DNA from: Chitinophagaceae bacterium
GTDB taxonomy: Bacteria > Bacteroidota > Bacteroidia > Chitinophagales > Chitinophagaceae
Assembly (NCBI GenBank): GCA_947447815.1
Contig: CANFLJ010000154.1
Coordinates: 1 to 5,424, forward strand
Direction: 5' to 3'
DNA length: 5,424 nt
Numbering within the stretch: the stretch's first letter is position 1; each line of letters opens with the position of its first letter. The translations under genes and the position numbers were made by a program. The notes beneath the pieces were generated by a model. That model did not search any database. It was not told the origin of the DNA and saw only the letters and a program-made list of their open reading frames with translations. Shown one piece after another: positions 5,142 through 5,424 of the stretch.

Positions 5142-5424
5142 ACTCCTGTTTCACCCACTTATTGGTGGAGTTTAATTTAAAGCTGGCTATGTATTTCATA
5201 TTCCAGGAAGATGGCTCTATAATGGATAGAAACATAGTGTCATCTTCTTTAGTATATAAGTGATATACCTTCCCTACTATTGGCTGGAAACTATATTTAA
5301 CCTCCGTATAAATAATCCTGTTCCACTCGTATTCATCCTTTAGTTTCTGGGCTTCTACTAATAATTCATTATACCTTGTATCGAATTCGGTATTTACATC
5401 TTTTATTTTAGCTAATTTCCAACC
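5125..5424 (-). CDS. DUF2452 domain-containing protein, C-terminal 99 residues (5' end beyond window)
   Basis: The minus-strand frame is open from the window edge (5424) to a TAA at 5127-5125. It gives 99 residues beginning GWKLAKIKDVNTEFDTRYNE. A charged helical first part (about 1-40, possibly coiled-coil, with LVEAQKLKDEYEW) is followed by the conserved core SFQPIVGKVYHLYTKED (45-61), FLSIIEPSSW (65-74) and a final KYIASFKLNSTNKWV. This pattern of GK-x-Y-x-LY, FLSII-P and W matches the DUF2452 family, which includes human C1orf50. The biochemical role is unknown. No signal peptide or membrane segment is visible in this part. The start codon lies outside the window, so the full length cannot be given. 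The gene converges on aconitase and probably shares the terminator hairpin between them. The family call is from memory of the motif pattern. Confidence 0.8.
   Translation of the reverse strand, partial: GWKLAKIKDVNTEFDTRYNELLVEAQKLKDEYEWNRIIYTEVKYSFQPIVGKVYHLYTKEDDTMFLSIIEPSSWNMKYIASFKLNSTNKWVKQEFQSKK

Overview
The window looks like chromosomal DNA of a Bacteroidota bacterium, probably near Chitinophagaceae. The evidence is AT-rich intergenic DNA, no Shine-Dalgarno sequences before the start codons, an exact Bacteroidota-type promoter (TTTG, 18 nt, TAnnTTTG) ahead of the first gene, a mitochondrial-type aconitase, a very short PspC-domain protein and a DUF2452 protein. The family placement is inference from sequence resemblance, not a search result.

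Layout from left to right: (1) promoter 32-61 and a complete glutaryl-CoA dehydrogenase-type acyl-CoA dehydrogenase gene, 103-1287 (+), followed by two 8-bp tandem tracts and a strong intrinsic terminator at 1408-1448; (2) about 870 bp (1449-2320) without an intact gene, holding a short broken reading frame (1550-1726), a decaying 21-bp tandem array with a 63-bp higher-order period (1858-2088), a second copy of one 8-bp tract (2211-2235) and a hairpin (2280-2320); (3) a 73-aa PspC-domain membrane protein gene on the minus strand (2321-2542), divergent from (4) a complete 754-aa aconitate hydratase gene, 2661-4925 (+), followed by another 8-bp tract, a 10-bp direct repeat and a terminator at 5008-5042 that may act in both directions; (5) the 3' end of a convergent minus-strand DUF2452 gene (5125-5424), cut by the window edge.

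The genes are ordinary housekeeping functions. The dehydrogenase feeds crotonyl-CoA from lysine, tryptophan or glutarate degradation towards acetyl-CoA, and aconitase runs the citrate-to-isocitrate step of the TCA cycle. PspC proteins belong to an envelope-stress family, and DUF2452 has no assigned role. Each complete plus-strand gene appears to be its own transcription unit with its own terminator.

No new enzymatic or defence system is visible. The most unusual material is non-genic: the 21/63-bp array, and the repeated arrangement in which a short-period tandem tract begins at or just after a stop codon and a hairpin terminator follows.
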